This document shows, one piece after another, positions 1-7,955 of a stretch of 64,000 bases of DNA. Source of the DNA: Dickeya zeae NCPPB 2538 (GTDB lineage Bacteria; Pseudomonadota; Gammaproteobacteria; Enterobacterales; Enterobacteriaceae); the NCBI RefSeq assembly GCF_000406165.1, contig NZ_CM001977.1, forward strand, positions 1,065,141 through 1,129,140, read 5' to 3'. The notes beneath the pieces are model-generated. The model was not told the DNA's origin. It did no database searches and saw only the letters and a program-made list of their open reading frames with translations. Positions within the stretch are counted from its first letter, which is position 1. Each line of letters opens with the position of its first letter. A program made the position numbers and the translations under genes.

Positions 1-277
1 TCTGGTGCGGTATCAGATGGTGAAAATGGCGTTCAGCCTGAAAGGAGATTATCTGCCGTATCAGCTGAGCTTCAGCGGTTCGGTGGCAGAAATAATGCGG
101 CTGTTAATCGGGCTGCCATGGTCCTCACCGGGAGCAGTGCCAGGACACCTGAAGCACTTCTACAGCAATGCCGTGATGCTGAAACTGCCGCCGAGACGGG
201 AGCGGGAGTATGAAAGAGAAGTGAGGCAAAAAAAGCCCAAATACCCTTTTAAAAACAATGCCAGTCACCTTAAGTGA
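1..277 (+). pseudogene. IS4-family transposase, C-terminal part (cut by window edge)
   Basis: The reading frame is open from the window edge to a TGA at 275-277, giving about 91 residues. They resemble the C-terminal end of IS4-family DDE transposases: a segment like MAFSLKGDYLPYQLSFSG, then LPPRRERE and a lysine-rich tail. The catalytic DDE residues would lie upstream, outside the window, so whether the element is intact cannot be judged. The stop codon lies inside the element's terminal inverted repeat, as is common for these compact elements. The GTG at 5 is only the first start-like codon in the visible part and is not a likely true start. Confidence 0.8.
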
Positions 278-286
278 CTGGCATTA
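268..286. mobile_element. Right terminal inverted repeat of the IS4-family element
   Basis: Read inward on the minus strand the end is TAATGCCAGTCACTTAAGG. It closely resembles the IS4 terminus I remember (TAATGCCGATCAGTTAAGG), differing at about three positions. The same AATGCCAGTCAC motif recurs inverted just inside (257-268), so the end can fold as a hairpin. The chromosomal flank probably starts at about 287. Confidence 0.65.
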
Positions 287-307
287 CGCCGTCCGGCGGG
301 TTTTTTT
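287..307 (+). terminator. Rho-independent terminator at the IS boundary
   Basis: CGCCG-TC-CGGCG followed by GG and seven T residues. It reads on the plus strand and begins where the IS ends, so it may have belonged to a chromosomal gene now separated from it by the IS. Confidence 0.7.
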
Positions 308-330
308 ATGGCTGGTTTCAGGAGGGAAAA

Positions 331-900
331 TCAAGGGTGGGACTGACCTGGCTCACGGTGATTCTGCCCGGATTCGGCAATGACATCATGAACCCGCACA
401 AAGCCGAGTTGCTCCGGTGCCATGCCTGAAAGCCGCACCTCTATTCTCGCTTCTGAAACCGGGGTGAGTGCAGGTGAGAAGGTGATCAACTGCGTCTGCA
501 TGTCGCCAGTCAACGGTTTGCCGCTAACCGGGTCCAGCGACCCCCAGTCAAGTTGTGCCTGAAATACGGGTAGCGTCAGGGTGTTCATGGTCTGGATAAC
601 CAGTAACGCCCGTGTGCCATTGGCTTCAGGCTCAACGTTGGTCAGTTCCATACTCAACCTGCCAATGCTGCTGTCGAGTAAGGCCCGGTTCTGGGCGGCG
701 GGTAGCAGATAGACACCCGAGGTAGAGTTGGCGTTTAACGTATTTTGCTGTTCCAGCGCCATGGCACGGTTAGTGATGTCGTGTAATTTTTGGTCTATCT
801 GACCTAATTCGTTTGTTACGTGGGTAGTCTGCGGCTGTGCACATCCGGCGAGCAGCACAATGGCAGATAACATTGGGATAACGCGGTGGTACAAACGCAT
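331..900 (-). CDS. yajI: YajI-like DUF3251 lipoprotein
   Basis: Predicted outer- or inner-membrane lipoprotein of 189 residues. From the chosen ATG at 900 the protein has a short basic N-terminus, a hydrophobic stretch and a lipobox LLAGC with the lipidated cysteine at residue 20. The frame extends 12 codons upstream, but that extension would put a poor sequence ahead of a classic signal peptide, so the internal ATG is preferred. Its place next to nrdR matches yajI in E. coli, although mgtA now lies between them. E. coli YajI is about 179 residues. Its function is not established. The protein ends about 20 bases from the terminator that follows the IS fragment. Confidence 0.8.
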   Translation of the reverse strand: MRLYHRVIPMLSAIVLLAGCAQPQTTHVTNELGQIDQKLHDITNRAMALEQQNTLNANSTSGVYLLPAAQNRALLDSSIGRLSMELTNVEPEANGTRALLVIQTMNTLTLPVFQAQLDWGSLDPVSGKPLTGDMQTQLITFSPALTPVSEARIEVRLSGMAPEQLGFVRVHDVIAESGQNHREPGQSHP

Positions 901-1078
901 AGCCTGTTTCTCCCCGGAACCATAGCAGTGAGTCATGCTTCAATAAGTAGTGTCAGTGTAGACGTGATTTACAGTCTCTTATAGTGGATGAGATGCGGGG
1001 AAAAAGATAAGCAGAACAGGCTGAATCAAGAGAGAAACATCAGAGCGTAGTGATCATCGATCACTACGCCGATTGTGG

Positions 1079-3790
1079 TTATTGCCAGCCGTAGCGACGG
1101 GCAAAGAAGTCCTTCATGGCTTGGGTGAGTAGCAGGTAACCACTCAGGATTGCCAGTAGCCACGGGAAGTAGCTCATCGGCAGCGCTTGCAGTTGCAGGA
1201 AACCCGCCAACGGTGAAAATACCAGACCAATGCCAGTTATCATGACCAGGAACGTCATCATCATCACCGGCCAGGAGGGACGGCTTTGGATAAACGGAAT
1301 CCGCCGGGTACGGATCATGTGCACAATCAATGTCTGTGAGAGTAGCCCTTCAATGAACCAGCCGGACTGGAACAAGGTTTGTGCCTCCGGTGTATTCGCA
1401 TGGAAGAACCACCACATCAGCGAGAATGTCAGTACGTCGAAAATAGAGCTAATCGGGCCGAAGAACACCATGAATCGACCAATATCGCCCGCATTCCAGC
1501 GCTGTGGCTTTTTGACCTGATCATCGTCCACGTTATCGAACGGGATCGCTATTTGCGAAATATCGTACATCAGGTTTTGAATCAACAGATGCAGCGGCAA
1601 CATCGGCAAAAACGGCAGGAAGGCACTGGCAATCAGTACACTGAAGACGTTACCGAAGTTGGAGCTGGCTGTCATTTTGATGTATTTCAGCATGTTGACG
1701 AAGGTACGACGCCCTTCGATGACGCCTTCTTCCAGTACCATCAGGCTTTTTTCCAGCAGGATGATATCCGCCGCCTCGCGGGCGATATCCACCGCCGAAT
1801 CCACTGAAATACCGATATCCGCTGCCCGCAGTGCTGGCGCGTCATTGATACCGTCGCCCATAAAGCCGACCACATGGCCTTCGGAACGCAGCAAACGGAC
1901 AATACGCTCTTTGTGTAATGGTGTCAGACGGGCAAACAGCGTGGTGTTGCGGGCGGCTTGTGCCAGTTGTTCATCACTCAGCGCATCGATGTCACGGCCA
2001 GTCAGAATACCGGTCAGCTCAATATCCACTTCGCGACACACTTTGGCGGCTACCAGCTCGCTGTCGCCAGTGAGGATTTTTACCGTCACACCGTTGTCCT
2101 TCAACGCTTTCAGCGCGGGGGCGGTACTTTCCTTCGGCGGATCGAGAAAGGCGATGTAACCTTCCAAAATCAGGTCGGACTCGTCGGCCCGGCCATAATC
2201 CTGACGGTCGGCAGGCATCACTTTGCTGGCGACGGCCACCACCCGCAGGCCCTGACGGTTCAGGTCATCCGTCAGATGGCGAATGCGAGATAACAAGCTG
2301 GCGTCCAGCGGCAGTAGCTGTTCAGCATGGCGCACCTGATTACAGGCACTCAGGGTTTCTTCCAGCGCGCCTTTGCAGATTAACAGGTGTTCATGACCGT
2401 TTTCCGCCACCACGACCGACATACGGCGGCGCTCAAAATCAAACGGGATTTCGTCTACTTTGCGCCAGCGAGACAGTTCGGCTTGCTGTTCCTCGCATGG
2501 AATACCCGCCAGCACCGCTTGGTCGAGCAGATTGCGCAGCCCGGTCTGGTAGGCGCTGTTCAGCCAGGCACGACGCAACACGCGCTGGCAGCTATTCCCA
2601 AATGCATCGGTGTGGCATTCCAGCACGATTTTATCCTGTGTCAGCGTGCCGGTTTTATCGGTACACAGGATGTCCATAGCGCCAAAGTTCTGGATGGCAT
2701 CCAGCCGTTTGACGATTACCTTTTGGCGAGACAGTTTGACCGCACCTTTTGCCAGCGTTGAGGTGACGATCATTGGCAACATTTCCGGCGTCAGGCCGAC
2801 CGCGACCGACAGGGCGAACAAGGCCGCTTCCCACCAATCGCCTTTGGTGTAGCCATTGATAAGCAACACGATTGGTGTCATTACCAGCATGAAGCGGATC
2901 AACAGCCAACTGACGCGGCTGATACCTAGCTGGAACGCGTTTATTTCACCGGGATGTTGTACCACCCGGCCAGCCAGTTGGCCAAACCAGGTATCGCTAC
3001 CGGTAGCAATGACCATCGCCTGCGCGGTACCGCTGACCACGTTGGTGCCCATAAAGCAGAGGGTGTCACATTCCAGCGCGGTGGCGGCATCGCTCTGGCG
3101 GCTGTTGGCTACTTTCTCCACAGGGAGAGATTCGCCGGTGAGCGATGCCTGACTGATGAACAGGTCGCGCGCCTGTAATATACGCAGATCGGCTGGGATC
3201 ATATCGCCTGCGGCCAGCTTTACTATGTCACCCGGCACCAGTTGATCCAGCGGGATATCCTGAAAGTCGCTATAACCGGTGTGGGCATCGCTGCGCAGCA
3301 CCGTGACCTTATTGCTGACCATCGCTTTCAGCGCATCAGCCGCTTTACCGGAACGGGCCTCCTGAATAAAGTTGAGCAGGGTTGATATCAGCACCATCAG
3401 CGCGATAACCAATGCGGCAGTCAGGTCTTCCGTGGCATAAGAAATCATGCCCAGCAGCGTCAGTAACAGGTTGAACGGGTTGCGATAGCAACGCCATAAG
3501 TGCCGCCACCAGGGCAGGGGTTGTTCGCCAGGAATACGGTTATCGCCATGCTGCGCCCGCGCCCGTGTCACTTCATCCGGCATTAACCCTTCGGGATGGC
3601 TGGCGAATTCCTGATACAAGGCTGTTTCATCAAGACGGGCCAGCCGCAGGCAACGTGCCGCCATGGTATCCGTCATGGCCTGACTGGCGTTTACTTTTCC
3701 GTCTGGCATCAGGTCGCGCTGGAACAGGCGACGCGGCAGATGAAGGCCTAGTTGTGAAAACAGCTGCCGTGTGAGTCGAATAAACAGCAT
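1079..3790 (-). CDS. mgtA: Magnesium-importing P-type ATPase MgtA
   Basis: Imports Mg2+ across the inner membrane at the cost of ATP. The 903 residues match the P3B ATPase family (about 900). Visible in order are the N-terminal cytoplasmic segment, the first membrane pair, the TGES actuator loop (SLTGESLPVEK), the phosphorylation motif DKTGTLT at about residue 380, the GDGINDAP hinge and C-terminal membrane helices. AGGGAG lies 8 bases before the ATG. A 460-base leader with an MgtL-type peptide and a PhoP-like box lies upstream, so control by PhoPQ and by leader attenuation is likely. MgtB is the main alternative, but the leader and the lack of an mgtC neighbour favour MgtA. Confidence 0.93.
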   Translation of the reverse strand: MLFIRLTRQLFSQLGLHLPRRLFQRDLMPDGKVNASQAMTDTMAARCLRLARLDETALYQEFASHPEGLMPDEVTRARAQHGDNRIPGEQPLPWWRHLWRCYRNPFNLLLTLLGMISYATEDLTAALVIALMVLISTLLNFIQEARSGKAADALKAMVSNKVTVLRSDAHTGYSDFQDIPLDQLVPGDIVKLAAGDMIPADLRILQARDLFISQASLTGESLPVEKVANSRQSDAATALECDTLCFMGTNVVSGTAQAMVIATGSDTWFGQLAGRVVQHPGEINAFQLGISRVSWLLIRFMLVMTPIVLLINGYTKGDWWEAALFALSVAVGLTPEMLPMIVTSTLAKGAVKLSRQKVIVKRLDAIQNFGAMDILCTDKTGTLTQDKIVLECHTDAFGNSCQRVLRRAWLNSAYQTGLRNLLDQAVLAGIPCEEQQAELSRWRKVDEIPFDFERRRMSVVVAENGHEHLLICKGALEETLSACNQVRHAEQLLPLDASLLSRIRHLTDDLNRQGLRVVAVASKVMPADRQDYGRADESDLILEGYIAFLDPPKESTAPALKALKDNGVTVKILTGDSELVAAKVCREVDIELTGILTGRDIDALSDEQLAQAARNTTLFARLTPLHKERIVRLLRSEGHVVGFMGDGINDAPALRAADIGISVDSAVDIAREAADIILLEKSLMVLEEGVIEGRRTFVNMLKYIKMTASSNFGNVFSVLIASAFLPFLPMLPLHLLIQNLMYDISQIAIPFDNVDDDQVKKPQRWNAGDIGRFMVFFGPISSIFDVLTFSLMWWFFHANTPEAQTLFQSGWFIEGLLSQTLIVHMIRTRRIPFIQSRPSWPVMMMTFLVMITGIGLVFSPLAGFLQLQALPMSYFPWLLAILSGYLLLTQAMKDFFARRYGWQ

Positions 3791-3897
3791 AAAAAATACT
3801 CCCTGCCGTAGCCAAAAACGCTACAGCCTGATAACACGCAGGGGCCGTAGGGCCTGCATGCGGCTACTAAATCAAAAGCAGGGACGAATTGAACGTC

Positions 3898-3929
3898 GCT
3901 GCCTTGCCTGTGTTAACCGGCAAGGCAGC
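3898..3929 (-). promoter_or_regulatory. Stem-loop in the mgtA leader, just after mgtL
   Basis: GCTGCCTTGCC and GGCAAGGCAGC form an 11-bp perfect stem with a 10-base loop. It starts 11 bases after the mgtL stop codon. No T-run follows, so it is not a simple intrinsic terminator. In the known mgtA leaders alternative stem-loops in this position decide whether transcription proceeds. A second hairpin-prone stretch (GTAGC/GCTAC) lies closer to the mgtA start. Confidence 0.6.
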
Positions 3930-3939
3930 AAAAGCTGAC

Positions 3940-3990
3940 TTACCGGTGAATGACGCGCTGTCCTGGATGAGGATTCGGGTCAGGTCCCAT
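3940..3990 (-). CDS. mgtL: MgtL-type proline-rich leader peptide of mgtA
   Basis: A 16-residue open frame, MGPDPNPHPGQRVIHR, in the mgtA 5' leader. It begins 200 bases upstream of mgtA and is preceded by GGAGA 8 bases before the ATG. Its prolines fall at residues 3, 5, 7 and 9, the same positions as in Salmonella MgtL (MEPDPTPLPRRR...). In that system slow translation of the proline codons under low Mg2+ or proline keeps the leader in a form that lets transcription continue into mgtA. The match in position, spacing and downstream stem-loop supports the same role here; direct evidence is lacking. Confidence 0.75.
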   Translation of the reverse strand: MGPDPNPHPGQRVIHR

Positions 3991-4114
3991 TGATGGGTCT
4001 CCGGTAGTGAAACGGTATGAAACTTGGGGAGTTTCCGCTTGATAGTCTTGAGATGCCGCATGGCGATGAGCCGTTGATTGCTATCGACAAACCACATAAT
4101 CAAGAAGCGACATT

Positions 4115-4149
4115 ACTTTAGCCTAACTCACTTCAATCGAAGCTAAACC
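4115..4149 (-). promoter_or_regulatory. Candidate PhoP box and -10 of mgtA
   Basis: On the minus strand GGTTTA (4149-4144), five bases, then GATTGA (4138-4133) approximate the PhoP direct repeat (G/T)GTTTA-N5-(G/T)GTTTA. The second half matches 4 of 6. A TAAAGT -10-like hexamer follows 12 bases later (4120-4115), the spacing expected for PhoP-activated promoters. Transcription would start about 110 bases upstream of mgtL. Confidence 0.5.
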
Positions 4150-4254
4150 ATCGTGCAGTCGACACAGAAAAAAGGCGTCGTACCGGCATTTGGGTTATAA
4201 GCAGAATTCGGGGTAAACTAAGCCAGGTTTATACGGCTAGGGTCTGGAAACGTT

Positions 4255-4704
4255 ATGCATTGTCCTTTTTGTGCCGCAGTAGATACCAAGGTCATTGATT
4301 CTCGTCTGGTCGGGGAAGGGTCGCAGGTTCGTCGGCGTCGTCAGTGCCTGGTATGCAATGAGCGTTTTACTACCTTTGAGGTGGCGGAACTGGTGATGCC
4401 ACGCGTCATCAAGAGTAATGATGTACGTGAGCCATTCAATGAGGACAAACTGCGCAGCGGGATGTTGAAAGCACTGGAGAAACGCCCGGTCAGCTCTGAT
4501 GACGTGGAAATGGCGATTACCCACATCAAATCCCAATTGCGGGCGACCGGCGAGCGTGAAGTGACGGCCAAGATGGTGGGCAATCTGGTCATGGATGCGC
4601 TCAGAAAGCTCGACAAAGTCGCTTATATCCGCTTTGCATCGGTATATCGCAGCTTTGAGGATATCCGCGAATTTGGCGAGGAAATCGCTCGTCTGCAGGA
4701 TTAA
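4255..4704 (+). CDS. nrdR: Transcriptional repressor NrdR
   Basis: Represses ribonucleotide reductase genes by sensing ATP/dATP. The 149 residues equal the usual length. A zinc ribbon uses Cys3, Cys6, Cys31 and Cys34, followed by the ATP-cone domain from about residue 49 (VIKSNDVREPFNEDKLRSG). It is the first gene of the nrdR-ribD-ribH-nusB cluster, as in E. coli. Its stop codon overlaps one arm of an inverted repeat before ribD. Confidence 0.97.
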   Translation: MHCPFCAAVDTKVIDSRLVGEGSQVRRRRQCLVCNERFTTFEVAELVMPRVIKSNDVREPFNEDKLRSGMLKALEKRPVSSDDVEMAITHIKSQLRATGEREVTAKMVGNLVMDALRKLDKVAYIRFASVYRSFEDIREFGEEIARLQD

Positions 4705-4736
4705 TCGTGCGTTGTTTTTTTGCATATCGCACGATT
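4703..4736 (+). repeat. Inverted repeat between nrdR and ribD
   Basis: AATCGTGCG and CGCACGATT form a 9-bp perfect dyad around a 16-base loop that contains a T-run. The T-run is in the loop, not after the stem, so this is not a standard terminator. The left arm includes the last bases of the nrdR stop codon. Confidence 0.5.
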
Positions 4737-4769
4737 CCAACATAATTCTCAATCCAGGATAAGCACCGG

Positions 4770-5882
4770 ATGGCTACATACTCTGATGAATTCTATATGG
4801 CCCGCGCGCTGGAGTTAGCTCGTCGCGGCCGCTTTACTACGGCACCGAATCCGAATGTCGGGTGTGTGATCGTCAGAGATGGCGAGATAGTCGGTGAGGG
4901 TTACCACCAGAAAGCCGGTGAGCCCCATGCCGAAGTGCATGCGTTACGTATGGCAGGCGACAAGGCACGTGGCGCTACGGCCTATGTGACGCTGGAACCC
5001 TGTAGCCATCACGGGCGTACCCCACCTTGTGCCGATGCCTTGGTCGCGGCCGGTGTGGCGCGGGTCGTGGCGGCAATGCAAGACCCTAACCCGCAGGTGG
5101 CCGGGCGCGGTTTGCATCGTTTACAACAGGCGGGTATTGCCGTGCAGCATGGCGTCCTGATGGATCAGGCAGAAAAAATTAACCGCGGCTTTTTAAAACG
5201 CATGCGCACCGGTTTCCCGTATGTACAACTCAAGCTCGGTGCGTCGCTGGATGGTCGAACGGCGATGGCTTCCGGTGAAAGTCAGTGGATAACCTCGCCG
5301 CAGTCTCGTCAGGATGTGCAACGTTTTCGTGCACAGAGTGCCGCTATCTTAAGTAGCAGCGCCACCGTGCTGGCGGATGACCCGTCGCTGACCGTGCGCT
5401 GGTCAGAATTGGATGCCGATACCCAGCGCCTTTATCCGCAAAGCGCGGTACGCCAGCCGGTACGCGTCATCGTCGACAGCCAGTCACGGGTGACGCCGCA
5501 CCATCGTCTGGTGAGTCAGCCGGGCCAGACCTGGCTGGCGCGAGCGAGTCAGGATGCACAGTCCTGGCCGGATGGCGTGGAGCAACTGACCATGCCGTTG
5601 CATGGCGGTGGCATTGATCTGGTGGCGCTGATGATGACGCTGGGTAAGCGTCAGATTAATACGGTTTGGGTGGAAGCGGGCGCTCATCTGGCCGGTGCAT
5701 TATTGCAGGCTGGGGTGGTGGATGAACTGATAGTCTATCTGGCGCCGACATTATTAGGTGATGCGGCCCGGTCGTTGTGCGTATTGCCGGGGTTGGAACA
5801 GTTGTCGCAGGCCCCGATGTTCGATATGACCGATGTTCGCCAGATAGGGCCGGATGTTCGCCTGACACTGAAGCCTCGTTAG
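4770..5882 (+). CDS. ribD: Bifunctional riboflavin deaminase/reductase RibD
   Basis: Catalyses the second and third steps of riboflavin synthesis from the GTP cyclohydrolase II product. The N-terminal deaminase domain shows the zinc motif HAE (His53, Glu55) and PCSHHGRTPPC with Cys78 and Cys87. The C-terminal half (from about residue 150) is the NADPH-dependent reductase, with LGASLDGRTA. The length of 370 residues fits the family. It lies between nrdR and ribH. Confidence 0.97.
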   Translation: MATYSDEFYMARALELARRGRFTTAPNPNVGCVIVRDGEIVGEGYHQKAGEPHAEVHALRMAGDKARGATAYVTLEPCSHHGRTPPCADALVAAGVARVVAAMQDPNPQVAGRGLHRLQQAGIAVQHGVLMDQAEKINRGFLKRMRTGFPYVQLKLGASLDGRTAMASGESQWITSPQSRQDVQRFRAQSAAILSSSATVLADDPSLTVRWSELDADTQRLYPQSAVRQPVRVIVDSQSRVTPHHRLVSQPGQTWLARASQDAQSWPDGVEQLTMPLHGGGIDLVALMMTLGKRQINTVWVEAGAHLAGALLQAGVVDELIVYLAPTLLGDAARSLCVLPGLEQLSQAPMFDMTDVRQIGPDVRLTLKPR

Positions 5883-6003
5883 TCTGTTTCTGCGCGCGTT
5901 GAGGTGGCGGATATCCGTTACAGGGTCAAAAGCGGATACGCGCCCGGAAGAATATGATAGAATCCGCCCCCCTGCGGGGTCGTAAAACAATCAAAGGAAA
6001 GCT

Positions 6004-6477
6004 ATGAACATTATTGAAGGTGTTGTTGCCGCTCCGAATGCCCGCGTGGCGATTGCTATTGCCCGTTTCAATCACTTTATCAATGACAGCCTGCTGGAAG
6101 GCGCGTTGGACGCGCTCAAGCGTATTGGTCAGGTGAAACAAGAAAACGTCACCGTGGTGTGGGTACCGGGTGCCTATGAATTGCCGCTGACCGTGCGTGC
6201 GCTGGCTAACAGCCAGAAGTATGACGCCGTGGTGGCTCTGGGTACGGTGATTCGCGGTGGTACAGCGCATTTTGAATTCGTTGCCGGTGAATGCAGTTCC
6301 GGCCTGTCTCATGTCGCGATGAACAGCGACATTCCGGTCGCCTTCGGTGTGCTGACTACGGAAAGTATCGAGCAGGCTATCGAGCGCGCCGGCACTAAAG
6401 CGGGGAACAAAGGGGCGGAAGCCGCTCTGACCGCGCTTGAAATGATCAATGTATTACACTCAATCAAGTCAGCCTGA
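6004..6477 (+). CDS. ribH: 6,7-dimethyl-8-ribityllumazine synthase
   Basis: Penultimate enzyme of riboflavin synthesis, forming the lumazine from the RibD-pathway product and dihydroxybutanone phosphate (named ribE in E. coli K-12). The 157 residues match the family. Motifs are ARFNHFI near the N-terminus, VPGAYELP in the middle and the GTVIRGGTAHFEFV segment that binds phosphate. AAAGGAAAGC precedes the ATG. A TATGAT/GATAGAAT -10-like stretch lies about 45 bases upstream, so it may have its own promoter. nusB starts 22 bases downstream. Confidence 0.96.
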   Translation: MNIIEGVVAAPNARVAIAIARFNHFINDSLLEGALDALKRIGQVKQENVTVVWVPGAYELPLTVRALANSQKYDAVVALGTVIRGGTAHFEFVAGECSSGLSHVAMNSDIPVAFGVLTTESIEQAIERAGTKAGNKGAEAALTALEMINVLHSIKSA

Positions 6478-6499
6478 TTTATTTTGTAAGGGGTATTCC

Positions 6500-6919
6500 G
6501 TGAAACCTGCTGCTCGTCGCCGCGCTCGTGAATGTGCGGTTCAAGCGCTTTATTCCTGGCAGTTGTCCAAAAATGATATTGCCGATGTTGAACTCCAGTT
6601 CCTGAGTGAGCAGGATGTCAAAGGCGTGGACATCGCCTATTTCCGCGAGCTGCTGGCGGGCGTCGCCACTCAGGCGGAAAAACTGGATGCCCAGATGGCA
6701 CCGTATCTTTCCCGTCAGTTAGATGAACTCGGGCAAGTTGAGCGGGCTATTTTGCGTCTGGCGGTGTATGAGCTTAGCAAGCGCGAAGATGTACCGTACA
6801 AGGTTGCCATCAACGAAGCGATTGAGTTGGCTAAAGTGTTTGGCGCTGAAGACAGCCACAAGTTTGTCAACGGTGTGCTGGATAAAGCCGGGCCATACCT
6901 GCGGCCGGGTAAAAAATAA
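6500..6919 (+). CDS. nusB: Transcription antitermination factor NusB
   Basis: Binds boxA RNA with NusE (S10) in rRNA antitermination. The start is GTG at 6500, giving 139 residues beginning (M)KPAARRRARECAVQALYSW, the exact length of the E. coli protein. AAGGGG lies 7 bases before this GTG. The frame extends upstream to 6449 inside ribH, but that extension does not resemble NusB. The C-terminal NEAIELAK and HKFVNGVLDK motifs are intact. A strong terminator-like hairpin follows, separating it from thiL. Confidence 0.96.
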   Translation: MKPAARRRARECAVQALYSWQLSKNDIADVELQFLSEQDVKGVDIAYFRELLAGVATQAEKLDAQMAPYLSRQLDELGQVERAILRLAVYELSKREDVPYKVAINEAIELAKVFGAEDSHKFVNGVLDKAGPYLRPGKK

Positions 6920-6926
6920 GTCAGTC

Positions 6927-6957
6927 AGGGCCGGTTTTCCGGCCTTGGTTTTTTTTA
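6927..6957 (+). terminator. Intrinsic terminator between nusB and thiL
   Basis: GGCCGG-TTTT-CCGGCC followed by TTGG and eight T residues. It begins 7 bases after the nusB stop and ends about 24 bases before the thiL ATG, so it should reduce read-through into thiL-pgpA. Confidence 0.75.
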
Positions 6958-6980
6958 GGTTACCACTATCTGGAAAAAGT

Positions 6981-7955
6981 ATGGCTCAAGGTGAGTTTGA
7001 CGTGATTGCCCGCTATTTCAATCGGGCTGGCTATTCACGGCGGGGTGTTGAACTGGGGATCGGTGATGACTGCGCCCTGCTGAACATTCCGGACAAACAA
7101 CTGCTGGCAGTCAGCACGGATACGTTGGTCTGCGGCATTCATTTTCTTCCCGATATTGACCCTGCCGATCTGGCGTATAAATCACTGGCGGTCAACCTGA
7201 GTGATTTGGCGGCGATGGGCGCAGATCCTGCCTTTGTGTCACTGGCGCTCACGTTGCCGGGCATTGATGCGGACTGGCTGGCCGCCTATAGCGACAGCCT
7301 GTTTGAACAGCTTTCTTACTATGATATGCAACTGATAGGCGGTGATACCACGCGTGGGCCGCTTAGCATGACGCTGACTATTCAAGGGTTGGTACCAGCA
7401 GGACGCGCGCTCAAACGCAGCGGAGCACGTATCGGCGACTGGATTTATGTCACCGGAACGCTGGGGGACAGTGCAGCTGGGTTGGCCATTTTGCAGTACA
7501 GTCTACAGGTGTCCGATGCTGACGATCGCCAATGGCTGTTGCAGCGCCACCTGCGTCCTCAGCCCCGTATTCTGCAAGGGCAGGCGCTGCGCGATCTGGC
7601 CAGTGCGGCTATCGATCTGTCTGATGGATTGGCGTCAGATTTAGGACACATCCTTAAAGCCAGTGATTGCGGCGCACGTATCAATCTGGAGGCGTTGCCT
7701 TACTCTGATGCACTGCTGCGGCATACCGACCCGGAACAGGCTATGCGCTGGGCGCTGGGTGGTGGTGAAGACTATGAGCTGTGCTTTACGGTACCCGAAC
7801 TGAATCGGGGCGCGTTAGAGGTAGCGATTGGTCATCTGGGGGCGAGTTACACCTGTATCGGCCAGATTGGGCCTGCGTCGGAAGGAATGAGTTTCTTTCA
7901 TTCCGGTCAGCCCGTGGACGTCAATCTGAAAGGGTATGACCATTTTGACGAGTGA
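6981..7955 (+). CDS. thiL: Thiamine-monophosphate kinase
   Basis: Phosphorylates thiamine monophosphate to thiamine pyrophosphate. The start at 6981 gives 324 residues beginning MAQGEFDVIARYF, close to the 325 of E. coli. The same frame is open far upstream through nusB, but that part encodes nothing recognisable and crosses the terminator. Metal and ATP motifs GIGDDCA (N-terminal), LIGGDTTRGP and AIDLSDGLASDLGH are present. Its last 20 bases overlap the start of pgpA, which suggests translational coupling. Confidence 0.96.
   Translation: MAQGEFDVIARYFNRAGYSRRGVELGIGDDCALLNIPDKQLLAVSTDTLVCGIHFLPDIDPADLAYKSLAVNLSDLAAMGADPAFVSLALTLPGIDADWLAAYSDSLFEQLSYYDMQLIGGDTTRGPLSMTLTIQGLVPAGRALKRSGARIGDWIYVTGTLGDSAAGLAILQYSLQVSDADDRQWLLQRHLRPQPRILQGQALRDLASAAIDLSDGLASDLGHILKASDCGARINLEALPYSDALLRHTDPEQAMRWALGGGEDYELCFTVPELNRGALEVAIGHLGASYTCIGQIGPASEGMSFFHSGQPVDVNLKGYDHFDE

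Noticed and set aside
3867..4103. A 78-codon minus-strand frame in the mgtA leader
   Set aside because: It overlaps the better supported mgtL frame and lacks a ribosome-binding site and recognisable features.
6723..6980. N-terminal extension of ThiL through nusB
   Set aside because: The extension crosses nusB and a terminator. The start at 6981 gives the family length and beginning.
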